Shown: one piece after another, positions 24,790 to 36,600 of the stretch
Layout of the letters: every line of letters starts with the position of its first letter
Position numbering within the stretch: the first letter of the stretch is position 1
Assembly: GCA_020002185.1 (NCBI GenBank)
Contig: CM034533.1
Location: forward strand, 69,906,052-69,970,051
DNA: 64,000 bases
Source of the DNA: Paraescarpia echinospica
Taxonomy: Eukaryota; Annelida; Polychaeta; Sabellida; Siboglinidae
Reading direction: 5' to 3'
Translations under genes and position numbers: made by a program
Notes under the pieces: model-generated
Told to the model about the DNA's origin: nothing
Databases searched by the model: none
Seen by the model: the letters and a program-made list of their open reading frames with translations, nothing else

Positions 24790-25620
24790 TGTCTTGATCT
24801 GCATCAACAACATTCATTTTGCCCCTGTCCGAAGCTAACGACCGCGATTCGTGGATCTGCAGCACCTTGCGAAATGTTCACGAAGACCGCACGATTTGCA
24901 CTTTATATAAAGGGCAGGACATCTTCCTTTTGTGTGTTTCATGTGTCCACATCGAGTACAGTCCTTTGCAGACTGCGTGTGAGACTGGGCGATGGATTTC
25001 ACTTTCATCGCTGATTGCGGGCTCGCACAACACTACGACAGGGTATGCGTGTTTAGTTCTCGCATTTGTCGCTCTACTTCCTTACAGCTTTCGCTTCGGT
25101 CAGAAGACTTACGTCCAACTTCTGCATTTCGCTAGATACATCTTGATCCCGTACACCAACAACGACGCGATCCATAATCTGTGTTGAATTGTCCAGACAT
25201 TCACATGTGTCCGCAGATTCGTTCAATGCACGAATAAACTGTTCCATCGTCTCTCTTTCCGCTTGCATTTTGCCGTATTGCCGCGGTGAAAAATAGTAAT
25301 CAAACTCTTTCCTTACACTGGTGGGCCTATACTTAACAATTTCATCTGCAAGGAGGCCAATAGTGGAACATTATTTTATAGACTCAGCCCTTGGTCCCAT
25401 ACTGTACAATGTACTCTCAATTTGTACACTATCTTCTTCCTTGTCAAGTTTGGAAATCGTCCGGAATCTTGACCACCAATTGATCTACTTTGACCAATTC
25501 TCGGGAAGAAAGTGAAACTCATTTGGCGGATTAAATCCGCGAACACAGAATACGTCTGCTTTACTACTACAATGCTGACTACTGTTGTCTTATTTGTTCG
25601 CTCGGTGGCGCCACTTGTAA
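24790..25620 (-). pseudogene. Old Ty3/gypsy gag remnant with primer-binding-site-like sequence
   Basis: On the minus strand a TGGCGCC (about 25,607-25,613) resembles a lysine-tRNA primer-binding site. It is followed about 80 bp later by NEFHFLPENWSK, the usual N-terminal gag motif of gypsy elements. The same frame, broken by two stops, reads STLYSMGPRAE, then VRKEFDYYFSPR, then AERETMEQFIRAL and IMDRVVVGVRD at 25,260-25,080. This is the gag alpha-helical capsid region. A frameshifted CXXC-like WTHETHKRKMSCP near 24,955 fits the CCHC zinc knuckle. No protease or RT follows. LTR borders were not resolved. Confidence 0.75.
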
Positions 25621-26094
25621 TTTCACGTCACTCGCTGATCCAGAGCAAAATTGTGCTCTTAAAAATACTTTCTTGAGTTCCATAGACTTTCTCGGTATAC
25701 CATTCGGTTTTTCTATGTCGTTCGTTCGATTCACCGTATTGGGCCAACCTGTTACGTTGGGTCTACTAGGTGAAATATATATATAGGCATACCACCTATC
25801 ACATAACGAATGCCAACCGGCAAAGCGCCATCAACGTAACAATGAGTGCATCACACAACAGATTCCATTTATGTCACATCGAACGAACGAACCCTCGATT
25901 CACAATGCGACGTCCTTTCAAGAGTTCTTGTTCAAACTGACCGTTTGGATGTAGAGAGGGTATGTTCAATAACTTACACTTTAATTTACCTAACGATGAA
26001 AAGTTATAGTAGGCCGTACATTGGTTACAACACAGAGGAATTCATTTACAGTTTTAGTTGTACAATTCTTATCAAAAGCGTCGTGTCAGTTGAA
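25621..26094. other. Flank of the gypsy remnant, possible decayed LTR
   Basis: AT-rich sequence with TATATATATA near 25,776. It lies where the 5' LTR of the minus-strand gypsy element should be, but I found no second copy to define the borders. Confidence 0.35.
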
Positions 26095-27535
26095 CGCCAG
26101 ATGTGCCGCAGTGGTAGACATCCGGGGCGGTTGTTGTAGTATAGTAGACATCCGAGGGCGGGTGATGTACTATGGTAGAGATCCGGGGCGGGTGGTGTAC
26201 TACGGTAGACATCCGGGGGCTGGTGATGTACGGTGGTAGAGATCCAGGAGCGGGTGATACACTATAGTATACATCCAGGGGCGGGTGATGTACTACGGTA
26301 GACATCGGGGGGCTGGTGATGTACTGTGGTAGAGATCCGGGAGCGGGTGATACACTATAGTATACATCCAGCGGCGGGTGGTGTACTATGGTAGACATCG
26401 GGGGCTGGTGATGTACTGTGGTAGAGATCCGGGAGCGGGTGATACACTATAGTATGCATCCAGGGGCGGGTGATGTACTACGGTAGACATCGGGGGGCTG
26501 GTGATGTACTGTGGTAGAGATCCGGGAGCGGGTGATACACTATAGTATACATCCAGGGGCGGGTGATGTACTACGGTAGACATCCGGGGGCTGGTGATGT
26601 ACTGTGGTAGATATCCGGGAGCGGGTGATACACTATAGTATACATCCAGGGGCCTGTGATGTACTACGGTAGACATCGAGGGGCTGGTGATGTACTGTGG
26701 TTGAGATCTGGGAGCGGGTGATACACTATGGTATACATCCAGGGGCGGGTGGTGTACTACGGTAGACATCCGGGGGCTGGTGATGTACTGTGCTAAAGAT
26801 CCGGTAGCGGGTGATACACTATAGTATACATCCAGGGGCGGGTGGTGTACTACGGTAGACATCTGGGGGGCTGGTGATGTACTTTAGTAGATATCCGGGA
26901 GCGGTTGATACACTATAGTATACATCCAGGGGCGAGTTGTGAACTACGGTAGACATCGGGGGGCATGGTGATGTACTGTGGTAGAGATCCGGGAGCGGGT
27001 GATACACTATAATATACATCCAGGGGCGGGTGGTGTACTACGGTAGACATCCGGGGGCTGGTGATGTACTGTGGTAAAAATCCGGGAGCGGGTGATACAC
27101 TATAGTATACATCAAGGGCGGGTGATGTACAACGGTATACATCGGAGGGCTGGTGATGTACTGTGGTAGAGATCCGGGAGCGGGTGATACACTATAGTAT
27201 GCACCCAGGGGCGAGTGATGAACTATGGTAGACATCCAAGGGCGGGTGTTGCATTATAGCAGACATCCGGGAGCGGGTAATGTATTATGATAAAAGTCTG
27301 GGTGGGCGGGCGGGTGATGTACTATGGTAGAGATCCGGGGGCGGGTGATGTACTACGGTAGAAATCCAGGGGCGGGTGATGTACTATGGTAGAGATCCGG
27401 GGGCAGGTGGTGTACTATGGTATACATCCAGGGGTGGGTGATGTACTATGGTATACATCCAGGGGTGGGTGATAAACTATGGTAGACATCCAAAGGCGGA
27501 TGTTTTACTATGATAGACATCCGGTAATATGGCTG
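26095..27535. repeat. Minisatellite with higher-order structure (about 34 bp in sets of three)
   Basis: A 34-bp monomer (core GGTAGACATCCGGGGGCGGG plus TGATGTACTA) is repeated about 42 times. From about 26,160 to 27,220 three monomer types alternate: ACATC...CTGGTGATGTACTGT, AGATCCGGGAGCGGGTGATA and ATACATCCAGGGGCGGG. They form a higher-order unit of about 103 bp repeated roughly ten times. The two ends of the array are unordered monomers. Minus-strand frames stay open and give repetitive artificial ORFs. Confidence 0.9.
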
Positions 27536-27637
27536 GTGATGTGATCCCACGAAAACAAAATGTTCAGTTGAACAAGTGTGTTGTTTCTGTGTTGTTTTTA
27601 GTTATCTAGAGAGTTCTTGATAGTGTATTTCAGGATC

Positions 27638-28621
27638 CTTTATTCACAGCCATCTATTGACCAGTGGAGTGGCCCCAATGTAATGTATAGAACATGTATA
27701 GACATCATTGAACTCTAGTTGTGGCTATAGAATGGGACCTCAGTCCATAACGATACATTGACATCCTCCATGCGCACCACCTGACGGCCTTCCTTCAGAT
27801 TCACCCGGAGGGCGACACTTTCCAACAGAACCAACGTTAGTCTGCATGTCAGGGTCAGATACAATTCATTCACACCTTTCTCCGGTCTCCCTTCCTCTAC
27901 ACCCATCATCCCAACCCTGTCACATGTCAGGGTCAGATACAACTCATTCACCCCTTCCTCCATTCTTCCTTCCTCTACACCCCTCCTCCCAACCCTGTCA
28001 CATGTCAGGGTCAGATACGACTCATCCAACGCTTCCTCCAGTCTCCCTTCCTCTACTCACCTCCTCCCAACCCTATCACATGTTAGGGTCAGATACAACT
28101 CATTCACCCCTTCCTCCGCGAGGATGAACAGTTTCGCCACCCAGTAGAGTCAGTTTGGTGAATGCAGGTGAAAGTAACTGAAACGTCACGATTAAAAAGC
28201 TTTGAAACAATACTAACTGTAAAAAAAACGTGAAACCAATTTTTTGTTTGGCCCGTTGCGACGTCCTGGCCGCTCGTATCCTCACCCGACTCGACGCACT
28301 GTCCATTACGTCCTCCTCCACAACCTCTGTCACCTCCATGTCTCTCCTCACCACGACGCCAGGTCCAATGCTTCCTCCTACACAACCTCAATTAGTTGTA
28401 TCTGACCCAGATATGGGGACTAGCGTTGGTCTTGTTGGAAAGTTTCGCCCTCGAGGTGAATCTGAAGGAAGGCCGTCTGGTGGTGCGCATGGAGGGTGTC
28501 AGTGTATCGTTGTGCACTGAGGTCCCAATCAATAACCACAATAAGAGTTCAATGATGTCTGGACGTGTTCTATACATTACATTGAGGCCACTCCACAGTC
28601 AATAGATGGTTGTGAATAAAG
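27638..28621. mobile_element. 1-kb inverted-repeat element (non-autonomous, MITE-like)
   Basis: Arms of about 230 bp (27,638-27,867 and 28,392-28,621) are reverse complements at roughly 85-90% by eye; both outer ends read CTTTATTCAC(A/G)(A/G)CCATCTATTGAC inward. The interior contains a four-copy 78-bp tandem repeat (27,845-28,125) and unique sequence. Both arms contain a matching open segment (NLKEGR followed by VVRME and TEVP when read outward), which may reflect derivation from coding DNA. No transposase is present. Target duplication was not clear. Confidence 0.65.
27845..28125. repeat. 78-bp tandem repeat, four copies
   Basis: ATGTCAGGGTCAGATACAAC recurs at 27,845, 27,923, 28,001 and (as ATGTTAGGG) 28,079, each followed by a pyrimidine-rich CTTCCTC...CCTCCCAACCCT tract. 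It is internal to the inverted-repeat element. Confidence 0.9.
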
Positions 28622-28720
28622 AACGTTCGCAATGCGCCCGTTAATTGCCCATCGCCTCCCACGAGAATTGTGACCCGTAGTGGTCGTGTGAGCAAGCCAC
28701 CAAGACGCCTGGACTTGTGA
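28622..28720 (+). pseudogene. C-terminal end of an older gypsy integrase
   Basis: Codons at 28,664-28,711 read VTRSGRVSKPPRRLDL and a TGA stop. This is the stereotyped C-terminus of many gypsy-type pol polyproteins. Nothing upstream is recognisable because the 1-kb inverted-repeat element ends at 28,621. The stretch from 28,720 to 29,031 may be the LTR-proximal part of that older element, into which the intact gypsy inserted. Confidence 0.55.
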
Positions 28721-29031
28721 ACTATGACCAGGTTAACCCAAGGGAAACGTCGCGAATGAGACGTTCCAGTCCCACCAGGGTAGAATAATCCCTGAGTGAC
28801 CCGTAGTTGTTTAGTTCAAGACTGCAGAGTCTACCCTACAGTATATTTAACTTTAGATGTGTTACAGTAGTAGTTCGCGCACGAAGAGTTGTTCGCAAGA
28901 AGAAGCTGAACTTTATATCTTAGTTTCGAGGAAGCACATAATGCCAAAGACACTGATATTGTTTAATAATTTCAGTAATTTGAGCTTTAATTAGAAGTGT
29001 GAATAATGGCAAGACAATGAAAGCAGACGTA

Positions 29032-30583
29032 TGTCACAAAGTGGTTTGTATAGAATTTAATCAGGCTTTAGAACAGTGGTTTTGTATACAAGTATGGTTG
29101 ATGGGATGGTGCTGCCATCTCTGGTATGTACTGTCGCGGAGGTATATGCTGGTGCCCTCTGGCGATTAAGGCGTGTAACGTTTTAACTGCCGACGAGTCA
29201 TATTTAATTAATTTCATTTGTAGCGTACACCACTAATTCTACGGTTAGGCATACCAAATTTGGTACCTGTAGAAATTATTTAACATGACTGGTAAAATGG
29301 TGACCTGTCAAACTACTTATGTTGTGGTTATAAAAAGATTATATTATGAACTTATAAAAGTTGTTTACAGAAATGTAGGTGTGAAAAACACTAGGGTCAC
29401 ACGGAACTTATGAATAAAGTGCGTGTTTTATTAAAATTAAGGATTAATTCATGATAGTTTGAATGTACGACGAATATTGTAGTATCCGTATCGATACAGG
29501 GAATCCAGTGATATTAATTATGTAAGTAATTCACGTAAGTTAAAGATTGAATGAGCACTTATATACCCATACGTTTAGCTCGCAAAATCTATTTTAAACT
29601 CAGCGAGTTGAATGGATTGCTTCGAAGTGTGAATGGTTTCGGGAGCCAGTTTTTGAAGCGACTTTAATTTGTATTAAGTGTTGTAATTGGTCATACTAAC
29701 TTCCGGTCGTCAAGTTATATAAGGGACGGACGGCCATTCGTGGCGAGACGAACATTTGAGCAGAAGAAAGTGATACACTCTCGTCTCCAGGAATTGGGCT
29801 GAAACGTGTGTCCGCCCAACGCCTGTAGTAAATACTTCTACGATTTCAACAGTACTGATTAGTTGTGAGACGCTGCACTTCTCACGCGTTGAAGAAGACT
29901 GAGCGATAACCGACTGCAGTTCCGTTTTGATGTGATCTTCGAATGCAAGGCCACCACCGTTTCGTCTGCTAGCTGTCGTAACACAGACTCCGTGACAGAC
30001 CTTCTAGACATCGCCGATGTCGTGACATCGTTTCCGTGTTGTCGCCTGGTGATTCGCGTGGGATCGACAAGGCAAATCTACCGTCTACTTGATCGCCCGA
30101 GTCGCCTGCTTTCATCTACGTGAATTCGTTCGCCGAACGCCGAGCGACTTTCGACTTCGTCCTGACATCTCGCCGAACGCGACCGATGCGAACGTTGACA
30201 TTCGCACATCACGAGACATTCATTGGTTACAGTTCATAGACTTTACAACGGTGTATACCCGTCTTCATGTAAGTGACCAGCTGTTTAAATTGTCTCCCAT
30301 GTAATTTCGTATTTGGATGCATACTCGTTGAGTACAATGTATGGTGTTATAAATATAATGTCATAGCAGAGTAACCGTTGGCCAACTATCACTGAACCGC
30401 TTTTGTTTATTGTTGATGTATTAAATGGGAATGCCAGTTGGCTTCTCGTACATACATATCTGATGTCACGTTATGTCTCTCGTTCACTCCGAATCCTAGT
30501 GCACCTGAACCTATAACTTGCTATGTCAAATCGGGTACCGCCAATTTATTAATTTATTAATACTTACACTCGATTTTGTGACA
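29032..30583 (+). repeat. 5' LTR
   Basis: 1,552 bp, beginning TGTCACAAAGTGG and ending GATTTTGTGACA. The last 9 bases are the perfect inverse of the first 9. The matching 3' LTR is at 37,015-38,575. Short ORFs inside both LTRs (for example 29,932-30,123 and 37,924-38,115) are coincidental. Confidence 0.95.
29716..29723 (+). promoter_or_regulatory. LTR TATA box
   Basis: TATATAAG followed by GGACGGACGG inside the 5' LTR, in the position expected for the RNA polymerase II promoter at the U3/R border. It is conserved in the 3' LTR (about 37,708-37,715). Confidence 0.6.
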
Positions 30584-30585
30584 AC

Positions 30586-30603
30586 TGGGGGCTCGCGCCG
30601 AGA
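30586..30603 (+). other. Primer-binding site, proline-tRNA type
   Basis: Two bases after the 5' LTR comes TGGGGGCTCGCGCCGAGA. Its first ten bases, TGGGGGCTCG, match the complement of the 3' end of tRNA-Pro, the primer used by murine leukaemia-type retroviruses. The remaining eight bases differ from that classic site. It is the start of minus-strand DNA synthesis in this element. Confidence 0.7.
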
Positions 30604-31014
30604 TTTTGAGTTGGACGGTAACTTTTGGTGCACAGGATTCGCTGAACAAGAGCATTACGTTTCCCTATTACCGTATAACATGTTTGAGATATTAGTTTAG
30701 AAGCAAGGCAGTGCCAAACTAAGAAACTAGGTCCTCCTCGAACTTCATCTTTTAAGGAAGGAAACTAAATGCCATTAACTATCAGTTACTTTATCGAGAA
30801 GTTATTTACCTAGGGTACGAACCATTACTTAATGGGTTAAATGAAGTAAGGGGTTCACGAGTAACAACGATTGACAGTAAGATAGACTGAATACGATGAC
30901 GATCGTTATTGCAGCTATTAGTTATCGTTTGTAAAGCATACAGTTTATGTGTGCGCTAGCGGTCCCAGAGTTAGTCCGGTAGTTGACTAGTGTACGGTCC
31001 CTAGCCGAGGTACG

Positions 31015-31990
31015 TTGGTTAGAGAAGGTCCCCCGTCGACCTTATGCACTGGATATTTCCTTGCAGTCAGCATAGTAAGATAGATGCATCACAAGGAAGT
31101 CTTGTTAGATCCTAGCATTCGGTCCCGTGTTGACCCAGTTTATGCGTGGTTAGAGAAGGTCCCCCGTCGGCCTTATGCACTGGATATTTCCTTGCAGTCA
31201 GCATAGTAAGATAGATGCATCACAAGGAAGTCTTGTTAGATCCTAGTATTCGGTCCCGTGTTGACCCAGTTTATGCGTGGTTAGAGAAGGTCCCCCGTCG
31301 ACCTTATGCACTGGATATTTCCTTGCAGTCAGCATAGTAAGATAGATGCATCACAAGGAAGTCTTGTTAGATCCTAGCATTCGGTCCCGTGTTGACCCAG
31401 TTTATGCGTGGTTAGAGAAGGTCCCCCGTCGGCCTTATGCACTGGATATTTCCTTGCAGCCAGCATAGTAGGATAGATGCATCACTAGGAAGTCTTGATA
31501 GATCCTAGTATTCGGTCCCGTGTTGACCCAGTTTATGCGTGGTTAGAGAAGGTCCCCCGTCGGCCTTATGCAGTGGATATTTCCTTGCAGCCAGCATAGT
31601 AGGATAGATGCATCACTAGGAAGTCTTGTTAGATCCTAGTATTCGGTCCCGTGTTGACCCAGTTTATGCGTGGTTAGAGAAGGTCCCCCGTCGGCCTTAT
31701 GCACTGGATATTTCCTTGCAGCCAGCATAGTAGGATAGATGCATCACTACGAAGTCTTGATAGATCCTAGTATTCGGTCCCGTGTTGACCCAGTTTATGC
31801 GTGGTTAGAGAAGGTCCCCCGTCGGCCTTATGCACTGGATATTTCCTTGCAGCCAGCATAGTAGGATAGATGCATCACTAGGAAGTCTTGTTAGATCCTA
31901 GTATTTGGTCCCGTGTTGACCCATTTTATGTGTGGTTAAAGAAGGTCCCCCGTCGGCCTTATGCAGTGAGTATTTTCGTGCAGCCTGCAT
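31015..31990. repeat. 131-bp tandem repeats in the retrotransposon leader
   Basis: Eight copies with AGAGAAGGTCCCCCGTCG starting at 31,021, 31,152, 31,283 and 31,414, then every 131 bp to about 31,938. Early copies alternate small variants (GTCGACC/GTCGGCC, GCAGTC/GCAGCC) and the last copy is diverged. The array lies in untranslated leader RNA between the primer site and gag. Confidence 0.95.
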
Positions 31991-32136
31991 AGTGAATTAG
32001 TCGGATATCTAGGAGATCCAGAGTGACCCTAGTTATTTGTTGTCATAGTTTGACTCGACTATTAGAGGTGGATAGATAAGCCCCTCTAAAGTGTTTCCAT
32101 AGATATTACCTAGATAGCTAGTAATAGGAATACACT

Positions 32137-33609
32137 ATGGAATTTCAACAGCATATGGAGATAGGCGAGAAATTGAAATTGGAAGGAACTGAGCTCTTAG
32201 AGTTTGTTCGCCATGAACAGGAGCAACAGCAGGCTAAGGAGAAAGCCGCTATTGAGCGTGATGAGAGAGCACTTGAGCGTGAGCGCCAGTGTGCTAAGGA
32301 GAAAGCCGCTATAGAGCGTGAGGAGAGGGCACTTGAGCGTGAGCGCCAGTGAGCTAAGGAGAAAGCCGCTATAGAGCGTGAGGATAGAGCGCTTGAGCGC
32401 CAGCGCGCCAAGGAGGAGATGGATAGTAAGATGAGGCTAGAAGAAATGTGGCATGAGAAAGAGATGGCAACATTACACCTAGAAGCCAAGAAAGCTAAGG
32501 CAGAGGGGTTGGATGCGTCTAATAGAAGCCTAGATAATTCCCGATTAGGAATGTAGATGCCCAAACTCCCCGAGTTTAGGGAAGCAGACGATAATATCGA
32601 TGCTTATTTGACTCGTTATGAGCGCTATGCTGGGAACGCAGGGTGGAATAGAGAGGACTATGCATTAAGACTGAGCAGTCTTCTAAAGGGTCGCGCGTTA
32701 GATGTGTATTCTCGTCTTCCTAGAGATGACATGCAAGATTATGATAAACTTAAGCAGGCCCTTTTAGCTAAATTTCAGCTAACTGCCGAAGATTACCGGC
32801 GAATATTTGTTATAAGTAAACAGGGGGTAGATGAGACTGCAGCCCAGTATCTTGGTAAATTAGACCATAACCTGAGCCAGTGGATCAGATTAGCAGGAAT
32901 CCACGAATTCTATGGAGAATTGAGGGACTTATTTTTGCGGGAGCAATTTTTGCATTCATGTCCTCGTGAGTTAACCGTATTCATTAGGGAGCGTACACCC
33001 TCGAGCATGGAGCCAGTGAAGGAACTAGCAGACGTATATGCTGCATCACGTATGGCCGCAGGACTTAAGGAAATACCTAAAAAGATTGACACACGCGACA
33101 ACTCCCATTCTAGGGGTGGTCGAAAGGAAGAGGGAAAGTCATTGTTTCGCCCCGATAAGTACTCCGAAAATAAGAGACTTAGCGCCACACCCCCTCGTGA
33201 GCCTATGAGATGTTTCTTGTGTTCACAACCAGGTCATAGGGCTGTAAATTGTCCCACGGGTAAACCCCGCCAGTTCTCCCCAGGGAAGCCGAGTCCACGG
33301 CACGAGGCCGGCAATTGTTGTATTGCAGTCGAGAAGGTTGACCACCTTTGTAGCGATGAAGCAACTATGAAGTGTGGGTGTAAGATCTCACTTGTAGGAT
33401 TTGTATGTAATCACACATACCCTAACTTACCAGTGATGTGTGGCAGACTGAATGAGAAACCAGTTGAGGTTCTAAGAGACACAGGATGTAGTGGGATTGT
33501 AGTTAAGAGAGATCTAGTTAATTCAGATCAATTAACTAAACATAAGAAGATCCTTGTCATGCTAGACCGTTCAACCATAATAGTCCCCGTAGCCAGTGTT
33601 TACCGGTGA
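32137..33609 (+). pseudogene. gag: gag-protease of the gypsy element, interrupted
   Basis: One reading frame runs from an ATG at 32,137 to 33,609 but contains TGA at 32,350 and TAG at 32,554. The first part is a charged coiled coil built from about three 60-bp repeats (AKEKAAIEREERALERERQ). After the TAG, an ATG at 32,557 opens 350 codons. Residues 1-170 have the SCAN-like gag fold of this class (DAYLTRYERYA, LLKGRALDVYSRL, LREQFLHSCP). A CCHC knuckle, CFLCSQPGHRAVNC, starts at about residue 219. The aspartic protease motif RDTGCSG starts at about residue 307. Gag would package element RNA and the protease would mature the polyprotein. The frame ends just before the pol ORF, which is in the next frame (+1); this may be a recoding site or a mutation. 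Confidence 0.9.
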
Positions 33610-36600
33610 AACTGAGGTACTCTGTGTCGACAATCCTATTTGCGACGTAATCATTGGCAATGTGACAGGAGTTCACGCCAATATCCATGGAGAAATGGAG
33701 TCGTGCCCCGACCAGGTAGATCCAGGGAAAACTGTTGACGTGCCCTGTAACGTTGCTGAGGTGCAAGACACTAAACAGCTAGATCCTGAAGATGTTGTAG
33801 CAGGAGTGGTAGAAACTCGTAATCAGGCTATACAACGAAATAAGGATCGACTCCCCCTACGCGTGCCCGAGGTAGAGCATGTAAACATTTCAGCGGAAGC
33901 TTTCCGGATGGCACAGAAGAAGGACCCTACTTTGAAGGCATGTTTTGCCAAAGTCAGGCGTCCTCAGGATGAAGACACTCAATCGAGTCACTACTTAGTG
34001 AAAGGGGATTTGTTATACAGGCATTTTCAACGGCGAGAAGGACTGGAAGAGTGGAACCAGCTTGTGGTCCCCTCAGAATATCGCAAGCAAATTCTATGCT
34101 TGGGCCACGAAGCTATTTTGGCAGGTCACCTAGGTGTCAAAAGAACCAGTGACCGTATCCTGAGAAATTTCTTTTGGCCAGGAATTTTCGGTGACATAAC
34201 CAGGTACTGTCAGTCTTGTGACATATGTCAGATAACGTTTCATAAGGGTAAAGTAAAGGTCGCCCCGGTGGAACTTATGCCGTTAGTGGGGGTGCCCTTC
34301 GAGAAAGTAGCTATCGACCTGATAGGCCCCTTATCTCCCCACACGGATAAACACCATAGATGGGTGTTAACACTAGTTGACTGTGCCACCCGGTACCCAG
34401 AAGCAGTCCCCCTAATTTCGACTACGACCGAATCTGTAGCAGAGGCGCTATTGTCGATATTCGCCTGGGTAGGTTTCCCTCGCGAGATCCTAAATGATAA
34501 CGGACCGCAATTTGTGTCAGGTGTGATGAGAGAGATAGCCCGTCTGATGTCAATACAACAAGTGCACTCCACCCCGTATCACCCGATGGCTAACGGTCTT
34601 GTCGAGAGGTTCAATGGTACGCTCAAGAAGATGTTAGTTAGGATGTGTGCCGAGCGACCCCGAGATTGGGATCGGTACATTGAACCTCTGCTCTTCGCAT
34701 ATCGAGAAACTCCTCAGGGGAGTACCCGTTTCTCCCCGTTCGAACTGCTATACGGAAGAACAGTCAGGGGACCCATGGCAATCTTGAAAGAGTTATGGGA
34801 GGATGACCCCCCTGATAGTGAGACCAGGGTAACGTACCAGTACGTGTTAGAGTTAAGAAATCGTATCGAAGATACATGTAAAATGGCAAGGGACCACTTG
34901 TTTTCGTCCCAGGTACGATACAAGAAGCATTTTGACAAGAAGTCAAAAGAACGCACCCTTGAAGTAGGGCACCAAGTGTTAGTTCTGTTGCCGACTGACC
35001 ATAACAAGCTACTTATGCAGTGGAAGGGCCCCTACGAAATAGTTAAGAAGGTAGGGAACAACGATTATCAAATCCAAGTAGGAAACGCCCTGCGACTATT
35101 CCACGTGAACATGCTAAAGGAGTACGTGGCTAGGACTGAGTATGCCACAGCAATTACCGCCATCCTCAATCCTGAGGATGATCTCTCATTGGAGGTGCAA
35201 CCTTTACTTGAAGGACGAGTAGAGTGTGGCAAGGATGTTTCCCTAGCATCAGGACTTAGCAAGTTGCAAGTTGGTCAGATAGGGCAACTGACTGAGGAAT
35301 TTGATGAGGTATTTTCTGATAAGCCAGGGTGTACTAGTTTAGCCGAACATTCCATTAAACTAGACACCACTAAACCTATTCGGGTAAAGCAGTATCCAAT
35401 ACCTTATGCAAAAGTGCCCGAGGTAGTTGAGGAAGTGGATAAGATGCTTAAGCTTGGGGTGATCGAACACTCCGCATCACCCTATTGTTCCCCCCTTCTA
35501 CTGGTTCGAAAGAAAGATGAGACAAATCGTCGTGTAGTTGATTTCCGCAAATTAAACTGCGCAACTACTTTCGATGCGGAACCTATGCCTGACCCCGAGG
35601 CAATATTTGCTTCTCTCTCCAAAGACTGTATTTTCAGCAAGCTGGATTGTTCCAAACGCTATTGGCAAATAAACATAAACGCCAACGATAGGGAAAAAAC
35701 ACCATTTTCTACCCCCTCGGGCCTATTTCAGTTTCTGCGTATGCCTTTTGGATTAGTTAATGCAGGCGCAACATACAGTCGCATGATGAGGAAACTATTG
35801 TTGGGCATAAAGGGTGTAGACAACTATGTGGATGACATCGTGGTCCACACACAGACTGTACCCCGCCAGGTGTTCACTCGACTCAGAGAGGCAGGGGTCA
35901 CGGTTAAACCATCAAAGTGTTGTTTTGGGTACCCCAGGATAGATTTCGTGGGTCACCAAATAGGAGAAGGGCAACTCATGACACAGGAAGATAAGGTAGA
36001 GCGAATACGGGACGCTCCCGTCCCTCGAACAGTCACCCAAGTTCGTTCTTTTCTTGGGTTAACCGGATATTATCGTAAGTTCATTCCGAATTTCGCGACG
36101 GTAGCTACTCCTTTGACAAATCTTACAAAGAAAGGTCAGCCCACCCGAGTAATTTGGTCGGCCGATGCCGACCGTGCCTTCACAGAAATGAAAGCTATGA
36201 TGTGTAATGCCCCTATACTGAAGCTCCCCGATTTTGATCGCCCCTTTGTGCTTCGTACGGATGCATCCGATACCGGTGTAGGAGCTGTATTGCTCCAGGA
36301 GTATGAAGGAAAATATTTCCCGGTAGCATATGCAAGCAAGAAGTTGTCTGCGGCCCAGATGGCCTACGCTGTGATCGAGCGAGAGTGTCTCGCTATCGTA
36401 TGGGCTCTCGAGAAGTTCTCAAACTATTTGTACGGCCAGTTGTTTGTACTTCAAACGGATCATCAACCGTTAGCTTTCCTCCGTACGGCCCGATTATCAA
36501 ATCCCAGGTTAATTCGATGGGCTTTGAAACTTCAACCTTACAGGTTTCGGATAGAAGCTATTCCTGGAAAGGAGAATGTAGGAGCAGACTTTCTTAGCCG

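Noticed and set aside
26072..27235. Minus-strand proline/serine/tyrosine-rich ORFs
   Set aside because: Derived entirely from the 34-bp minisatellite; stops occur wherever a monomer has an indel.
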